DNA of 64,000 nucleotides from Berkiella sp964594635 (GCA_964594635.1 CAZQMV010000005.1:124001-188000), one strand, 5' to 3'. Shown: positions 27,076-35,317, counted from the first letter of the stretch. Notes: generated by a model from the sequence alone, not told the origin. A program made the numbers and translations.

Positions 27076-28617
27076 TCACACACTTTGTAACTTCAGATGA
27101 TTTATACGCAGGCCCGTTAAAAATAAACTACCGAAATAAGCAAGAGCGGCTGCGCCCATGAACATCATTAAATGAATTGCGCGAGTGCTTGCTGGCCAAT
27201 CGAGCCATTCAGCCATTTCAGGCACAAACCACCACAATATCGCCCCCATCAAGACATTCGCTAATAGAATGCGCAAACCAAAGGTTGTCCAACCTTCTAA
27301 TGGGACATAAATTTTTTGCTTTAGCAATGCAATCAGAAGCACGGTCACATTGAGCACTGAAGACAACGTTGATGCTAAAGCAAGCCCTGCATGGGCTAAA
27401 GGACCAATTAAGAGCGCGTTCAAGACCACATTAACTAACATGGCAGCAATCGCTACTTTGACAGGGAACTTGGTATTTTGGCGAGCATAGAAAGCTGACA
27501 CCAAAATCTTAACCGCTAAAAAGCATACCAACCCCAAAGAAAGCGCCATTAAGCTGCGTGAGGCCATGATGGCATCGTGCCCACTAAAGTGGCCGTATTG
27601 GAACAAAGTTGCCAGCATGGGGCCAGCCATGATGGTTAAACCCACGGTGGCAGGAAGTCCAATTAATAAGATCCAACGCAGAGCCCAATCCATACTCGCA
27701 GAAAAACCACGATGACTATTTTGCGCATATTCTTCTGACAAATGCGGCAGCACGACCGTCGCTAACGCCACACCAAAGATACCAATCGGAAATTCCAGTA
27801 GCCTGTCTGAATAGTAAAGCCAAGTTAAACTACCGACCGGTAAGAACGAGGCAAAAATGGTATCAACCAATAAATTGATTTGCATGACAGAGGCACCAAT
27901 CAGCGCAGGCACCATCAAGCGTAAAATGCGTTTGACGCCAGGATCTTGCCAATCCCATTTAGGCTTGGGGAGCAACGCTAGTCTGGCTAAAAAGGGGATC
28001 TGAAAACCGAGCTGCGAAATACCTGCTAATAAAACGCCCCAGGCTAATGCCTCAACAGGCTCTTTGAAATAAGGACTACAGACCCAGGCAGCTAAAATTA
28101 AACTGATATTCAATAAAACGGGCGTAAATGCTGGCATCGCAAATTGCCGATAGGTGTTTTGTATGCCTGCCGCAAAGGCGGTTAAAGAAATCAGTAAAAT
28201 ATAAGGGAAGGTTAACTGCAGTAAATGGCAAGCAAGTCCAAAGCGAACATCTCCTTGACCAAACCCAGGCGCAAATACTCTGACAACCCAAGGAGCCCCT
28301 ATTACGCCTAAAAAAGAAACGACCAGTAAGACAACACTCAGGGCACCAAACACTTTCTCGATCAGCAGCTTAACGCTTTGGTGGTCTTGGCGAGCGCGGT
28401 ATTCACTTAAGACAGGCACAAAGGCTTGAGAGAATGCGCCTTCAGCAAATAGTCTGCGCATAAAGTTCGGGATTTTAAAAGCTAATAAAAAGGCATCGAT
28501 GCCGGCACCTGCGCCAAACATTTGTGCCAAAACCATGTCACGAATGAATCCCACGATCCGTGACAAAAAAGTCATTAAACTCACCAATGTTGTTGACTTG
28601 AGCAGTTGATTTGCCAT
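27076..28617 (-). CDS. murJ: Lipid II flippase MurJ
   Basis: MOP-superfamily flippase moving lipid II across the inner membrane. About 14 hydrophobic helices; diagnostic blocks SRIVGFIRDMVLAQMFGAG, DAFLLAFKIPNFMRRLFAEGAF and SQAFVPVLSEYR. I start at ATG 28617 (MANQLLKSTT), which has AAAGG upstream and aligns with other MurJ. A longer start at 28644 would run into the -35 element of the divergent rpsT promoter. 513 residues. Confidence 0.95.
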   Translation of the reverse strand: MANQLLKSTTLVSLMTFLSRIVGFIRDMVLAQMFGAGAGIDAFLLAFKIPNFMRRLFAEGAFSQAFVPVLSEYRARQDHQSVKLLIEKVFGALSVVLLVVSFLGVIGAPWVVRVFAPGFGQGDVRFGLACHLLQLTFPYILLISLTAFAAGIQNTYRQFAMPAFTPVLLNISLILAAWVCSPYFKEPVEALAWGVLLAGISQLGFQIPFLARLALLPKPKWDWQDPGVKRILRLMVPALIGASVMQINLLVDTIFASFLPVGSLTWLYYSDRLLEFPIGIFGVALATVVLPHLSEEYAQNSHRGFSASMDWALRWILLIGLPATVGLTIMAGPMLATLFQYGHFSGHDAIMASRSLMALSLGLVCFLAVKILVSAFYARQNTKFPVKVAIAAMLVNVVLNALLIGPLAHAGLALASTLSSVLNVTVLLIALLKQKIYVPLEGWTTFGLRILLANVLMGAILWWFVPEMAEWLDWPASTRAIHLMMFMGAAALAYFGSLFLTGLRINHLKLQSV

Positions 28618-28637
28618 AGTGCCTTTATGATCGATCA

Positions 28638-28666
28638 TTGACATCCCGGACTAAAATAGCGATTAT
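28638..28666 (+). promoter_or_regulatory. Predicted rpsT promoter
   Basis: A perfect -35 TTGACA (28638-28643) and GATTAT (28661-28666) are 17 bp apart and face rpsT. The -35 box lies just upstream of the preferred murJ start, which argues against the longer murJ reading. Confidence 0.55.
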
Positions 28667-28710
28667 TGCAAATTTTACTTCGTCTGTAACGAAAAGTAGG
28701 AGCATTTCCT

Positions 28711-28977
28711 TTGGCAAATACAAAACAAGCTGCAAAACGTGCCCGCCAAGCTGAAAAACATCGCGTTGGTAACAAATGGCAAGTTTCGAGAATGAACACT
28801 CAGATCAAGCGTGTGGTTACCGCTATCGATGAAAAGAAGAAAACCGAAGCGCAAGACAACTATAAACAAGCTGTCTCAGCAATTGATCGCATGGTTAATA
28901 AAGGTTTGGTTCATAAGAATAAAGCTGCTCGTCTTAAAAGCCGCTTGAACAAGCACATCGTCGCTATCGTCGCCTAA
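28711..28977 (+). CDS. rpsT: Small ribosomal subunit protein bS20
   Basis: 88-residue basic 30S protein, starting ANTKQAAKRARQAEKHR after the initiator. The initiation codon is TTG with AGGAG about 7 bases upstream. E. coli rpsT also starts with UUG, and there the weak start is part of autogenous control, so the same regulation is possible here. NKGLVHKNKAARLKSRLNKH near the C-terminus is the family signature. Monocistronic. Confidence 0.97.
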   Translation: MANTKQAAKRARQAEKHRVGNKWQVSRMNTQIKRVVTAIDEKKKTEAQDNYKQAVSAIDRMVNKGLVHKNKAARLKSRLNKHIVAIVA

Positions 28978-28989
28978 TCATTCATCTGT

Positions 28990-29013
28990 GAGCCTGACAT
29001 GCCTGTCAGGCTC
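28990..29013. terminator. Hairpin between rpsT and obgE
   Basis: A perfect 10-bp inverted repeat, GAGCCTGACA/TGTCAGGCTC with loop TGCC, lies between convergent rpsT and obgE. No strong T tract follows on either strand, so it may act with other factors or only protect 3' ends. Confidence 0.6.
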
Positions 29014-29023
29014 ATGATATGAC

Positions 29024-30100
29024 TTAAGCCTCACTCTCAAGCATTTCTTCTGGCACTTCTTCGACTTCTTCCAGATCCGGTATGAGTTCAGGCTGATTCT
29101 CTTGTAAAAATTGCATCACTTTTTCGCAAAGTGGAACAACGCCTGATTTATTTAATGCCGACACCGCATAGATGGGTGTGGTAATGGCTATTTTTTGACA
29201 AATTTCCTGAATAAGCGCATCTGCATCTTCTTTTTGGAAACAATCAATCTTATTGAAAACCAACCATCGCGGCTTGTTGGCCAAATCTTCACTAAAGGCA
29301 GCTAGCTCTTTTTCAATCGCTAAAATATTTTCCGCTGGGCAAGAACCATCTACCGGTAATATTTCAACCAAGTGTAATAAAATCGTTGTACGGGAAAGAT
29401 GTTTTAAAAATTGGATCCCTAACCCTTTTCCTTGTGATGCCCCTGGCACAAGCCCTGGGATATCGGCAATCACAAAGCGTCTTGAAGGTGATAACGATAC
29501 AATCCCTAATTGTGGATACAGCGTCGTAAAAGGATAATCAGCCACTTTGGGGCGCGCTAACGAAACAGCGCGGATAAAGGTCGATTTACCAGCATTAGGT
29601 AGACCTAGCAACCCAACTTGGGCTAATAATTTCAATTCTAATTGTAATTCACGGCTTTCACCTGGTTTGCCAGGCGTGGTATAGCGAGGTGCACGATTGG
29701 TAGGGCTCTTAAAATTCACATTCCCAAAACCCCGACTGCCGCCTTTAGCAACCAGCATGCGCTTACCATGGGTCACTAAATCGCCTAATATTTCCTGGGT
29801 GTTTGCTTCTTTGACGATGGTACCAACCGGCACTTTAATCACACAATCTTCGCCATCGGATCCACGGCACTGACGTTTTGCGCCATTTTCACCATTTTCG
29901 GCTTTAAATTGGGTTCTATAACGAAAATCGACTAGGGTGTTCAAACCGATATCGGCCTCAAGATAGACACTGCCACCTTTACCGCCATCACCACCATCAG
30001 GCCCACCAAAGGCTGCACACCTTTCACGGCGAAAACTCGCTGAACCATCGCCGCCGTTACCGGCCTGTATTTTGATGAACGCTTCGTCGATAAACTTCAC
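29024..30100 (-). CDS. obgE: GTPase ObgE/CgtA
   Basis: Ribosome-associated GTPase acting in 50S assembly and stress signalling. The N-terminal glycine-rich Obg fold is clear (FIKIQAGNGGDGSASFRRE, GGPDGGDGGKGGSVYLEAD). G1 is GLPNAGKSTFI, G3 is DIPGLVPGAS and G4 is NKID. The C-terminal tail is strongly acidic. 358 residues. It follows rplU-rpmA on the same strand but a terminator lies between them. Confidence 0.97.
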   Translation of the reverse strand: MKFIDEAFIKIQAGNGGDGSASFRRERCAAFGGPDGGDGGKGGSVYLEADIGLNTLVDFRYRTQFKAENGENGAKRQCRGSDGEDCVIKVPVGTIVKEANTQEILGDLVTHGKRMLVAKGGSRGFGNVNFKSPTNRAPRYTTPGKPGESRELQLELKLLAQVGLLGLPNAGKSTFIRAVSLARPKVADYPFTTLYPQLGIVSLSPSRRFVIADIPGLVPGASQGKGLGIQFLKHLSRTTILLHLVEILPVDGSCPAENILAIEKELAAFSEDLANKPRWLVFNKIDCFQKEDADALIQEICQKIAITTPIYAVSALNKSGVVPLCEKVMQFLQENQPELIPDLEEVEEVPEEMLESEA

Positions 30101-30123
30101 AGTTAAAACCTCAAAAACAAAAA

Positions 30124-30172
30124 ACCCCTAAGACAGCCACCAATTTTTGGCTAATACATAGGGGTTTTTATT
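30124..30172 (-). terminator. Terminator after rplU-rpmA
   Basis: On the minus strand AACCCCTA and TAGGGGTT enclose a smaller AGCCA/TGGCT-type stem and are followed by a T run. It lies just downstream of rpmA and before obgE, so most ribosomal protein transcripts should end here. Confidence 0.75.
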
Positions 30173-30190
30173 ATTCTAATATGCCAGCAA

Positions 30191-30472
30191 TTACGCTTGT
30201 GCAGCAGCTTCTTTTCGTTCAGCAACAATGCTTACAATGCGATGTTGCATTTTGCCTTTGATGCCGAATTCTACGAAACCAGAAACTTTTGCATACAAGG
30301 TATCGTCTTTGCCGATACCAACAAATGTGCCCGGATGAAATTTCGTTCCGCGTTGGCGCACAATGATGCTACCTGCATGAACCCATTCACCACCGTAGGC
30401 TTTGATCCCTAAATATTGTGGGTTGGAGTCACGACCGTTACGTGTACTACCACCCGCTTTCTTATGTGCCAT
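30191..30472 (-). CDS. rpmA: Large ribosomal subunit protein bL27
   Basis: 93-residue 50S protein with the conserved N-terminus MAHKKAGGSTRNGRDS that reaches the peptidyl-transferase centre, then GSIIVRQRGTKFHPG. The N-terminus starts directly with the functional tail, so no protease processing is needed. It lies 12 bp after rplU. Confidence 0.98.
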   Translation of the reverse strand: MAHKKAGGSTRNGRDSNPQYLGIKAYGGEWVHAGSIIVRQRGTKFHPGTFVGIGKDDTLYAKVSGFVEFGIKGKMQHRIVSIVAERKEAAAQA

Positions 30473-30484
30473 ACGTCACCTTTA

Positions 30485-30805
30485 TTAAATTTGTGTTATT
30501 TCGACTTCAGTAAAATGTTGGCGATGACCTTGTGTACGACGATAAGTCTTACGGCGACGCATTTTGAAAATACGGATTTTCTCGCCTCGACCATGTCCCA
30601 CAATCGTTGCAATCACTTTGCTGTTAGCGATGTAAGGCGCTCCCAACACGATTTTTTCACCATTGGACTTGAGGAGAACATTGCTCAACTCAACTGACTC
30701 ACCTGGCTCACCTTGCATTAATTCTAATTTGCAACGTTGGCCAACTTTAACGCGATGCTGCTTGCCCCCTGCAGCGATAATCGCGTAGGCACTCTGTGTA
30801 CTCAC
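30485..30805 (-). CDS. rplU: Large ribosomal subunit protein bL21
   Basis: 50S protein with AYAIIAAGGKQHRVKVGQ and the C-terminal block KMRRRKTYRRTQGHRQHFTEVEI. I place the start at GTG 30805, giving STQSAYAII at the N-terminus, since GGAG lies 7 bases upstream and the protein (106 residues) then has normal length. The open frame continues 57 codons upstream to 30976 but that part has no resemblance to bL21 and covers the promoter region. Confidence 0.95.
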   Translation of the reverse strand: MSTQSAYAIIAAGGKQHRVKVGQRCKLELMQGEPGESVELSNVLLKSNGEKIVLGAPYIANSKVIATIVGHGRGEKIRIFKMRRRKTYRRTQGHRQHFTEVEITQI

Positions 30806-30873
30806 ACTTCTGCTCCCCGATAAACTCTTTGAATAATTTGGTATTGCCCATTTACACATAGGCAAGGGCAGCA

Positions 30874-30903
30874 ATTTTACGTTAGAAAGGGACTTTGATG
30901 CAA
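30874..30903 (-). promoter_or_regulatory. Predicted rplU-rpmA promoter
   Basis: On the minus strand TTGCAT (30903-30898) and TAAAAT (30879-30874) are separated by 18 bp, leaving a leader of about 65 bases before the rplU GTG. It supports the shorter rplU reading. Confidence 0.45.
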
Positions 30904-30912
30904 GAATTTTAG

Positions 30913-30941
30913 TTGTGCCTTCGAGTTTTACGTCGTATAGT
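30913..30941 (+). promoter_or_regulatory. Predicted ispB promoter
   Basis: TTGTGC (30913-30918) and TATAGT (30936-30941) with 17-bp spacing point towards ispB, 41 bp before its ATG. It is back-to-back with the rplU promoter. Confidence 0.45.
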
Positions 30942-30982
30942 CGGCCTACTTTAGATAGTATCTTGATTTGTAGCACAAAAGC

Positions 30983-31951
30983 ATGTCACTCCAGGCCATC
31001 ACACAACTGGTGACAGCTGACTTATTAGCTGTCAATGAAACCATTTTGCAATGCTTAGAATCTCATGTTGAGGTAATCAACCAAATTGGTCATTACCTGA
31101 TCAATAGTGGCGGTAAACGCGTACGACCGTTAGTTGTATTACTTTCCTCTAGAGCTTGCCAAGCGAAAACAACCGCGCCCATTTCCATGGCTGCGATCAT
31201 CGAATTTATTCATACCGCCACACTATTACATGACGATGTCGTCGATGGCTCAAAACTTCGCCGTGGACGCCCAACGGCCAATCATGTGTGGGACAATCCA
31301 ACCGCTGTGCTGGTGGGCGATTTTTTGTATTCTCGCGCCTTTCAAATGATGGTATCACTCGACAACATGGCATCCATGCGCATTTTAGCAGATGCCACCA
31401 ATGTGATTGCTGAAGGCGAAGTGTTACAACTTGCACATCGCCATCAGCCTGATGTGACTGAAGAACAATATTTACGCGTGATTCATTTTAAAACCGCTAA
31501 GTTATTTGAAGCTGCCGCGTCCTTGGGTGCTGTGATGGGTAATCAATCCACCACCATTATTAATAATATGGCCGAATATGGCTTACAGCTGGGTATGGCT
31601 TTTCAATTGGCAGACGACGTGCTGGATTACCAAGCCACCAATGATGCTTGGGGCAAGAACATTGGCAATGATTTAGCAGAAGGTAAAGCAACCCTGCCGC
31701 TGATTTACGCCATAAAACATTCACCCAAAGAGCAGGCAGAACGTATTCGCGCTGCGATTTTGCAAGGTAATTTGGATGATCTGGGTTTAATTCAAGAAGC
31801 GATTGTGACTTCTGGTGCCATTGATTACACATTTAGCGTTGCTACAAAAGCGATCCAAAAAGCGCAAGATGCACTTATGTGTTTACCGCCGTCGCCTTAT
31901 AGAGATGCACTGGCAGAACTCGCTGCGTTTGCTATTGCGCGAGGTAATTAA
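30983..31951 (+). CDS. ispB: Octaprenyl diphosphate synthase IspB
   Basis: Trans-prenyltransferase making the ubiquinone side chain. The first Asp-rich motif is LLHDDVVDGSKLRRG and the second LADDVLDYQ; GGKRVRPL marks the IPP site. 322 residues, typical. Divergent from rplU as in many gammaproteobacteria. Its product fits with coq7 at 49265. Confidence 0.96.
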   Translation: MSLQAITQLVTADLLAVNETILQCLESHVEVINQIGHYLINSGGKRVRPLVVLLSSRACQAKTTAPISMAAIIEFIHTATLLHDDVVDGSKLRRGRPTANHVWDNPTAVLVGDFLYSRAFQMMVSLDNMASMRILADATNVIAEGEVLQLAHRHQPDVTEEQYLRVIHFKTAKLFEAAASLGAVMGNQSTTIINNMAEYGLQLGMAFQLADDVLDYQATNDAWGKNIGNDLAEGKATLPLIYAIKHSPKEQAERIRAAILQGNLDDLGLIQEAIVTSGAIDYTFSVATKAIQKAQDALMCLPPSPYRDALAELAAFAIARGN

Positions 31952-31966
31952 TATAATTTTTTCTGC

Positions 31967-32340
31967 TCGAACATTGTTTCTTTTAGGCTAGGCGGTAAGC
32001 TCTCGAGCAATCAGGAGTGGACTCTTGTCCATGACTGTTGAGAGAGGCGCGCAGCCAACACAGCTTAAAGACAAAATGCGAAGAATATTTTAGTCGAAGC
32101 AGTTTGTCTTTAGGCAAGGCGGCCAGCGCTCGAGCAATCAGGAGTGTACTTCAGTACACGACTGTTGAGAGAGGCGCGCAGCCAACACAGCTTAAAGACA
32201 AAATGCGAAGAATATTTTAGTCGAAGCAGTTTGTCTTTAGGCAAGGCGGCCAGCGCTCGAGCAATCAGGAGTGTACTTCAGTACACGACTGTTGAGAGAG
32301 GCGCGCAGCCAACACAGCTTAAAGACAAAATGTGAAGAAT
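31967..32340. repeat. Three tandem copies of a 127-bp structured repeat
   Basis: Unit 1 (31967-32086) is diverged; units 2 (32087-32213) and 3 (32214-32340) differ at one base. Each of units 2 and 3 has outer arms TTTGTCTTTAGGC and GCTTAAAGACAAA (32103-32115 with 32190-32202 in unit 2) and an inner hairpin TGTACT/AGTACA. In unit 1 the inner hairpin is TGGAC/GTCCA, a compensated change. The array ends 4 bp before tRNA-Pro. Open frames through it are repeat translations, not genes. Confidence 0.9.
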
Positions 32341-32344
32341 AAAT

Positions 32345-32421
32345 CGGGGTGTAGCTCAGTCTGGTAGAGCACTGCGTTCGGGACGCAGGGGTCGTAGGTT
32401 CAAATCCTGTCTCCCCGACCA
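32345..32421 (+). tRNA. tRNA-Pro (anticodon CGG)
   Basis: 77-base cloverleaf with encoded CCA. D stem GCTC/GAGC, anticodon stem CTGCG/CGCAG with loop TTCGGGA giving anticodon CGG, variable GGGTC, T arm GTAGG-TTCAAAT-CCTGT. Acceptor CGGGGTG against CTCCCCG has the C1-G72 pair typical of bacterial tRNA-Pro and one U6-U67 mismatch. A T run follows directly and may act as terminator. The preceding 4 bases join the tandem repeat, so its promoter would lie in or before the repeat. Confidence 0.95.
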
Positions 32422-32659
32422 TTTTTTCGAAATTAAATATTAAATTGTTTGGGACCCGTCTTCGCTAAAGCTACGCCGGGCAAGCCATTTTTTTTCCCTT
32501 CTCCCCTCTGAGGGGTATCATTTTGAGCCCGTTGGCTGTACCATTCACGGTTGATTTCTAGCAAGCTAACCAAAGTGGCTTTATAACTCAGGTTATTCTA
32601 GAAATATGGTGCCAACTCCATTGGCGACGATTAATACTCTTGTGAGGGGGAGACTGACC
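32422..32659. other. Intergenic stretch with short hairpins
   Basis: Between tRNA-Pro and the EamA gene. It contains a T run after the tRNA, a CTTCGCT...GCTACGCCGGGCAAGCC segment resembling part of 10198-10230, and a CCCCTCTGAGGGG palindrome near 32505-32517 similar in style to the hairpin at 33-53. No gene is seen. Confidence 0.4.
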
Positions 32660-33607
32660 ATGCCCTTAGTGATACTTTTATTTGCTTTGTTTGCTAGTCT
32701 TTTTACGCTGAGCAAAACAGCACTGGAATTTTCCGAGCCCTTCTTTTTGATTGGTTCGCGCATGACACTCGCTGGCGTGTTACTGCTATCACACCAGTTT
32801 TTCTTCAATCGTCGCAATTTTAAAATTAAAGCAGAACATATTTTACCATTAGTCATGCTTGGATTAGTCAGTATTTACATTACCAATATTGCTGAGATCT
32901 GGGGCATTCAATTTATGAGCTCCGCAAAAGCGTGCCTCATTTATAGCTTGTCACCTTTTATTGCTGCTTTGTTTGCTTATTGGATGCTGCATGAAAGATT
33001 GTCATGGAAAAAATGGCTTGGGCTATGTGTCGGGTTTGTCGGGCTGACACCGATATTGTTTACCCATACCTCTTCAACAGAATTAGCAAAAGATCTGCTC
33101 TTTATCTCTTGGGCAGAAGTGGCCTTAATTGTTGCCGTATTTGCCAGCGTTTATGGCTGGATCCTTTTAAAGAAAATTATCAATGAATACCGCTTCACGC
33201 CGATTATGGCTAATGGCGTAAGTATGTTAATTGGTGGCACCTTGGCGCTGGCTCACTCTTATTTAAGTGGTGAAAACTGGACCCCGATCCCCGTTCTTGA
33301 CGGAAAGTATCCTGCCTTTTTTGAGTGTGCATTGTGGATGACGTTAGTTTCAAACGTGATTTGCTACAACCTTTATGGCTTCTTACTTAAACGATTCTCA
33401 GCCACCTTTATGGCATTAGCAGGGTTAATTACCCCCTTATTTGCCTCACTCTTTGGCTGGTATTTCTTAAATGAAATCATTACCTGGCATTTCTTCGCTT
33501 CAATGATTTTATTCTCAATTGGCTTGGCGCTGTTTTATCAAGAGGAGCTTGCTACCAATCTTGCAGACAGTATCGACAACCCCAAATCACTTGATGCAAG
33601 CTCTTAG
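32660..33607 (+). CDS. EamA-family (DMT) transporter
   Basis: About ten membrane helices in two EamA halves, as in drug/metabolite exporters. Recognisable segments are SSAKACLIYSLSPFIAALFAYWMLHERLSW in the first half and FSATFMALAGLITPLFASLFGWYFLNE in the second. I start at ATG 32660, which has GGGGGAG upstream; an ATG at 32606 adds 18 residues without support. 315 residues. Substrate unknown. Its 3' end overlaps the next gene by 14 bp. Confidence 0.8.
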   Translation: MPLVILLFALFASLFTLSKTALEFSEPFFLIGSRMTLAGVLLLSHQFFFNRRNFKIKAEHILPLVMLGLVSIYITNIAEIWGIQFMSSAKACLIYSLSPFIAALFAYWMLHERLSWKKWLGLCVGFVGLTPILFTHTSSTELAKDLLFISWAEVALIVAVFASVYGWILLKKIINEYRFTPIMANGVSMLIGGTLALAHSYLSGENWTPIPVLDGKYPAFFECALWMTLVSNVICYNLYGFLLKRFSATFMALAGLITPLFASLFGWYFLNEIITWHFFASMILFSIGLALFYQEELATNLADSIDNPKSLDASS

Positions 33608-34445
33608 CAAAGCGGATTGTCACTGCCACACGGTGTTTTCAGATGGCACCTTGTCGCCACAAGCTTTGTTAGATCTTGCTATCGAAAAGCAATTAACGGG
33701 TTTAAGCATCACTGATCATGACACAGTTGATGCTTACCCAATTGCGATACCCTATGCCGCTTCCCTTGGGATCACGCTGGTCCCTGGCATTGAAATTTCA
33801 GCTCATTATCAAAATACCAGCATTCATGTCCTGGGTTATGCATTTGATTTAGCAAGCCAAGAGCTACGCGCTTTTTGTGAACGACTCCAAGTACAACGTG
33901 AAGATCGTAACCATAAGATATTAGCGAAACTTGCTCATATCAACTTGCCTGTTACCATGACCGAAATACAAGAGCGATTCCCAGGCGGCACGATTGGCCG
34001 CCCACATATCGCCAAACTGATGGTAGAAAAGGGCTATGTCAAAACCATGCAAAAAGCTTTTCAACGCTTTTTGGGTGAGAAGCAACGTTGTTATGTCGGC
34101 GGCATGACGATCACAGTTCCAGAAGCGATTGATGTGATCCATGCAGCAGGTGGGTTTGCTGTTTTAGCTCATCCTCACGGTTTAAAACCAAAGATATTAA
34201 ATGCCCTGTGTGAAATGCCCTTTGATGGCTTAGAAGTCTATTACGGGCATCTCTCTATGAAGCAAGAACAGCCTATTTTATCGATTGCGGTACGTAAGAA
34301 TTGGTTAATTACGGGCGGATCTGATTTTCATGGCGAGAAAAAATCATTTCATGGGTTAGGTTGTTCTTTTACCCCTGCTGAAACTTTTGCCAAATTTGTC
34401 GATAGATCGAATTCACGCAAACAGGGCGCATACGGGATTTTATAA
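33594..34445 (+). CDS. PHP-domain phosphoesterase (RNase AM/YciV/TrpH-like)
   Basis: 283-residue PHP protein; E. coli YciV (RNase AM) acts as a 5'-3' exonuclease on RNA ends and on 3',5'-nucleotide bisphosphate. Metal ligand motifs are all present: DCHCHTVFSDG, ITDHDTVD, PGIEISA, HVLGY, VLAHPHG and GSDFHG. The start at ATG 33594 overlaps the EamA gene. The last residues (QGAYGIL) are encoded by a segment resembling the inverted repeat that follows, so the extreme C-terminus may be repeat-derived. Confidence 0.85.
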   Translation: MQALSKADCHCHTVFSDGTLSPQALLDLAIEKQLTGLSITDHDTVDAYPIAIPYAASLGITLVPGIEISAHYQNTSIHVLGYAFDLASQELRAFCERLQVQREDRNHKILAKLAHINLPVTMTEIQERFPGGTIGRPHIAKLMVEKGYVKTMQKAFQRFLGEKQRCYVGGMTITVPEAIDVIHAAGGFAVLAHPHGLKPKILNALCEMPFDGLEVYYGHLSMKQEQPILSIAVRKNWLITGGSDFHGEKKSFHGLGCSFTPAETFAKFVDRSNSRKQGAYGIL

Positions 34446-34450
34446 TCTAT

Positions 34451-34518
34451 GTAGGGGCGCATCCTGTATTCGCCCATCAAAAATCTTTAATAAGGGCGCA
34501 TACAGGATGCGCCCCTAC
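34451..34518. repeat. Inverted repeat with 25-bp arms
   Basis: Arms 34451-34475 and 34494-34518 are reverse complements with one mismatch, centred on GGGGCGCATCCTGTAT, with an 18-base AT-rich spacer. A partial third copy (GGGCGCATACGGGATT) precedes at about 34424-34440. The right arm supplies the last codons of the membrane protein gene on the minus strand. It may also serve as the terminator for both convergent genes. Confidence 0.75.
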
Positions 34519-35241
34519 AAGATTTTCATAGTGTATGATCATCAGTGCGGGATAAAATGAACTTAAAGCGAGTGTCATAAGCCCTTTTGTATAGGGTATG
34601 TTTAGCTCTACTAGTAAAAGGCTCGCAAAAGTAGCAATGATCCCAAACAACAAAATCACTAATAACGTATCCATCCAATACTGTTTAACGAGTTGATAAC
34701 TGTGCTTTAACGCTTTAAATGCACCGTTTTTAAATATCACAATAAATACACCTGTTATAAAGAAAAGTACAGCCAAGACTAATGTCAAAAAAGCCGCAGA
34801 GGCGATAATGACGTGCTGCATTGATAAGATATTCATTATCCACGCCATGGGCATTTGTTTGCCAAAATGAAGCAATACGCCAAAGGCTAATAGCACCACC
34901 AGCATCGGCAAGGAAACCAATATATAAGCAATGTATAAAGGTATAAAGCGTTTGAAACCCGCTTTAAGTGTCAACATGAAATCAAACTTATTCTCGCTAT
35001 ATCGCTGATACAACCCATTTAAGATCACGCCAAAAAACAAAGCAGTAATAGCCATATCTAAAAAGAGCGTGATAAAAAATGTCGTCGAGATTTGATCGGT
35101 TTGCGGTAAAAAATGTTCTAACGCAACTTGGCTTAACATCCATAATAATAAAAACGGTAACAAATCGACAAAAGTCTTCGACCATAAATGGGAAGCTCGT
35201 CGATAGGTGTTAAATAGGCTAGGAAATGTGTTTGTCATCAT
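34477..35241 (-). CDS. Multi-pass membrane protein of unknown function
   Basis: 254 residues with about six hydrophobic helices, amphipathic N-terminus (YRRASHLWSKTFVDLLPFLLLW) and charged loop KAGFKRFIPLYIAY. The general layout recalls YciC-like membrane domain proteins, without a motif I can name. The final 13 residues (VGAHPVCALIKDF) come from the inverted repeat at 34451-34518, so the ancestral C-terminus may have been cut. Last in a minus-strand run after an 82-residue gene. Confidence 0.65.
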   Translation of the reverse strand: MMTNTFPSLFNTYRRASHLWSKTFVDLLPFLLLWMLSQVALEHFLPQTDQISTTFFITLFLDMAITALFFGVILNGLYQRYSENKFDFMLTLKAGFKRFIPLYIAYILVSLPMLVVLLAFGVLLHFGKQMPMAWIMNILSMQHVIIASAAFLTLVLAVLFFITGVFIVIFKNGAFKALKHSYQLVKQYWMDTLLVILLFGIIATFASLLLVELNIPYTKGLMTLALSSFYPALMIIHYENLVGAHPVCALIKDF

Positions 35242-35317
35242 GGTACTGCTTGTTTCTTTTTAGCGATTATAACATGATGTCAACTAACTTAGTATTGAAT
35301 AAATTAACAGCTGATCC

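Noticed and set aside
30806..30976. N-terminal extension of bL21
   Set aside because: No similarity to bL21, and it covers a good promoter; GTG 30805 with GGAG gives normal length.
32038..32335. Overlapping plus-strand frames with repeated REARSQHSLKTKCEEYFSRSS segments
   Set aside because: They are translations of the 127-bp tandem repeat, without ribosome sites.
31967..32340. CRISPR array
   Set aside because: Units are contiguous with a 127-bp period and no unique spacers; no cas genes are near.
32237..32422. Minus-strand open frame with GETGFEPTTPASRTQCSTRLSYTP
   Set aside because: This is the well-known false protein read antisense across a tRNA gene; the tRNA-Pro explains the sequence.
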